A DNA stretch of 7,298 nt, from positions 1 through 7,298 of the forward strand of contig CALBPO010000181.1 of NCBI GenBank assembly GCA_937899295.1, read 5' to 3'. The position numbers were made by a program, and so were the translations under genes. This document shows positions 5,800 to 7,298 of this stretch, in pieces (the first letter of the stretch is position 1; every line of letters starts with the position of its first letter). The stretch is from an uncultured Opitutia bacterium (GTDB lineage: Bacteria > Verrucomicrobiota > Verrucomicrobiia > Opitutales > Coraliomargaritaceae). Below the pieces are notes generated by a model that did not search any database, was not told where the DNA came from, and saw only the letters and a program-made list of their open reading frames with translations.

Positions 5800-7173
5800 G
5801 TGAAAATCGTTAAAATTCAGAATCCGCCCAGCGTAGAGGCACTGGTTGATCGCTTCGGGCGTCAGCGGTATTGCTTCGTCCTCGATAGCGCACAATCGAA
5901 CGACGGATTAGGGGAATGGAGTTTCTTCGGAGCCGAGCCATTTGAAACTGTGACAGGGGACCTAGCGGATTTACGCCAAGCCATGCGGCCGCACCAACTA
6001 GAGGTGCACCCTGAGATACCTTTCACTGGTGGCGCGGTCGGCTACCTGAGCTATGACTACGGGCGGCGTCTAGAAGCTCTCGCCTCAGTGGCTCAAGATG
6101 ACCGCATGATTCCTGATATGCACTTTGGTCTCTACGATGGCGTTGCTGCCCTTAACCATGAGACTGGTGTGCTCTTTTTGGTAGGGCATGACTTTAGCAT
6201 CACAGCCGACGCGGTGATTGAACGTTTGCGCGCAATCGTTGGGGTGGGACTCGACATGCCAGTCGACATACAGGAGCAGGCTGCGACGGTTGTGACAAAA
6301 CGCGACACCATGATTTCGGACCTGCCCGCCCGCCGTAGCGAGTGGAAATGGAACCTCTCTCGTGCTGACTTCTGCACGGCTGTCCAACGAGTGCGCGATT
6401 ATATTGCCAGCGGCGACGTCTACCAGGTCAACCTATCACAGCGTGCCCGTTGCACCTACGAAGGCGACACTGTGTCTCTCTACCAAGCGTTACGCCTTGG
6501 CAACCCCGCGCCCTACGGCGCTTATCTTGATCTTGGCGACTGGCAGTTGTTTTCCACTCCGCCCGAACAGTTTTTGCAGAAGCCCGGTCGCCAACTGGAG
6601 ACGCGCCCGATTAAAGGCACGCGCCCTCGTGGTATCGATGCCGAGACCGACCGACAAAACGAGGCCGCGCTCCGCGTCTCCCAAAAAGACCGCGCCGAGC
6701 TTCTCATGATCGTCGATTTGGAGCGAAACGATCTAGGCCGTGTGGCCGAGTTTGGCTCCGTTCAAGTTGAGGGCCTGTATCAGCTAGAGCACTATGCAAA
6801 GGTCATCCACCAGACCGCACGCGTGAAAGCCACCCTTGCTGAGCACAAAGATGTTTATGATGCCCTTGCTGCGATCTTTCCAGGGGGCTCGATCACTGGT
6901 GCTCCTAAGATCCGCGCGATGCAAATCATTGAAGAACTTGAACCCACGCGTCGTGGCGCTTACTGCGGTTCCATCGGCTACATAGGATTCGATGGCGATG
7001 CTGAGTTCAATATCGCGATTCGCAGCTTGCACCTTAAAGATGGTCAACTCGACTACCAAGTCGGCGGGGGTATTGTTTGGGATTCTGATCCAGAGGATGA
7101 GTATCAAGAAACGCTGGATAAAGCGCGCGCGATCCGTGAGACTATCGACCAACTATGCCAGACATCGTCCTAG
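5800..7173 (+). CDS. pabB: Aminodeoxychorismate synthase component I
   Basis: PabB, with a glutaminase partner (PabA or a shared TrpG), turns chorismate and ammonia into 4-amino-4-deoxychorismate, the precursor of p-aminobenzoate and folate. The product is 457 aa, a normal length. It has an N-terminal beta domain with GGAVGYLSYDYGRRLE (77-92) and a chorismate-binding domain: FCTAVQRVRDYIASGDVYQVNLSQ (191-214), PIKGTRPRG (270-278), DRAELLMIVDLERNDLGRV (297-315) and PGGSITGAPKIRAMQIIEELEP (361-382) followed by RGAYCGSIGYIGFDG (385-399). Lys272 in PIKGT marks PabB; anthranilate synthase TrpE normally has Ala there (PIAGT). One oddity is STPPEQF (252-258), where relatives usually have a serine before the PE. 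The start is GTG 5800: no in-frame ATG exists between the upstream gene's stop and this codon. It overlaps the next gene by 19 bp. No pabA is visible in the window. Confidence 0.94.
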   Translation: MKIVKIQNPPSVEALVDRFGRQRYCFVLDSAQSNDGLGEWSFFGAEPFETVTGDLADLRQAMRPHQLEVHPEIPFTGGAVGYLSYDYGRRLEALASVAQDDRMIPDMHFGLYDGVAALNHETGVLFLVGHDFSITADAVIERLRAIVGVGLDMPVDIQEQAATVVTKRDTMISDLPARRSEWKWNLSRADFCTAVQRVRDYIASGDVYQVNLSQRARCTYEGDTVSLYQALRLGNPAPYGAYLDLGDWQLFSTPPEQFLQKPGRQLETRPIKGTRPRGIDAETDRQNEAALRVSQKDRAELLMIVDLERNDLGRVAEFGSVQVEGLYQLEHYAKVIHQTARVKATLAEHKDVYDALAAIFPGGSITGAPKIRAMQIIEELEPTRRGAYCGSIGYIGFDGDAEFNIAIRSLHLKDGQLDYQVGGGIVWDSDPEDEYQETLDKARAIRETIDQLCQTSS

Positions 7174-7298
7174 TTACCGATGGGGAGACCGTCCCCCTTG
7201 CATCGACCGCTTCGGGTTTTGCCCACGGCTTCGGCCTCTTCGCGACGATGCGCTATGTGGACGGGCAAATTGTCTTCTGGCAAGACCATTGGGCGCGC
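7155..7298 (+). CDS. pabC: Fold-type IV PLP enzyme, probable aminodeoxychorismate lyase (3' end off the window)
   Basis: The frame from ATG 7155 is open to the right edge (48 codons). It reads MPDIVLVTDGETVPLASTAS and then GFAHGFGLFATMRYVDGQIVFWQDHWAR, matching the N-terminus of class IV aminotransferases and aminodeoxychorismate lyases, where G(F/Y)xxGxGxFET(L/M)R..(D/N)G....(E)xHxxR is typical. Directly after pabB, with which it overlaps by 19 bp (7155-7173), PabC is the natural call: it would release pyruvate from aminodeoxychorismate to give p-aminobenzoate. A branched-chain or D-amino-acid aminotransferase cannot be excluded because the catalytic lysine and substrate residues lie beyond the edge. 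Ala replaces the more usual Glu in FATMR. Confidence 0.8.
   Translation, partial: MPDIVLVTDGETVPLASTASGFAHGFGLFATMRYVDGQIVFWQDHWAR

Noticed and set aside
5787..5813. Short frame MLLYRENR overlapping the pabB start, considered as an attenuator leader peptide
   Set aside because: It has no run of a regulatory amino acid such as Trp, no associated terminator/antiterminator hairpins, and is short enough to be chance.
1..7298. Mobile element, CRISPR array, toxin-antitoxin or defence system
   Set aside because: No transposase, integrase, regular spaced repeats, paired small toxin/antitoxin frames or nuclease-type genes are visible; all large frames have metabolic or transport identities.

Overview
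The window looks like ordinary chromosomal DNA of a Gram-negative (diderm) bacterium. An LptF/LptG-type lipopolysaccharide export permease implies an outer membrane. The GC content is moderate to high, the starts lack strong Shine-Dalgarno sequences, and pyrE is of the short, Thermus-like kind. My best guess at the lineage is Verrucomicrobiota (Opitutales-like), with low confidence. No rRNA, tRNA, CRISPR array, insertion sequence or phage gene is visible. Genes cover nearly everything: the longest gap is 98 bp (4484-4581), so no stretch over 300 bp is empty.

Left region (1-2752): a biosynthetic locus for the nickel-pincer nucleotide (NPN) cofactor. On the minus strand lie larC and then larB, which is cut by the left edge. 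larE lies on the plus strand, divergent from larC across a 60-bp gap that holds a direct repeat. LarB carboxylates and cleaves nicotinic acid adenine dinucleotide, LarE adds two sulfurs, and LarC inserts nickel with CTP. The user enzyme (LarA, lactate racemase, or a homologue) is not in the window.

Middle region (2736-4483): three minus-strand genes. In transcription order they are pyrE (orotate phosphoribosyltransferase), a 66-aa histidine-rich exported or membrane-anchored small protein, and a ten-helix EamA/DMT-type transporter. The transporter's 3' end overlaps that of larE tail to tail by 17 bp.

Right region (4582-7298): three plus-strand genes. They are an LptF/LptG permease, pabB (aminodeoxychorismate synthase component I), and the start of a fold-type IV aminotransferase-like gene, probably pabC (aminodeoxychorismate lyase). 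The last gene overlaps pabB by 19 bp and is cut by the right edge. pabB and pabC together make p-aminobenzoate for folate.

Most of this is recognisable housekeeping or cofactor biology. The points most worth a second look are the lar locus without a visible larA, the His-rich loop in LarC, the three-cysteine LarE, the small His-rich protein, the repeat between larC and larE, and a recurring TAAGA-like element immediately before several start codons.
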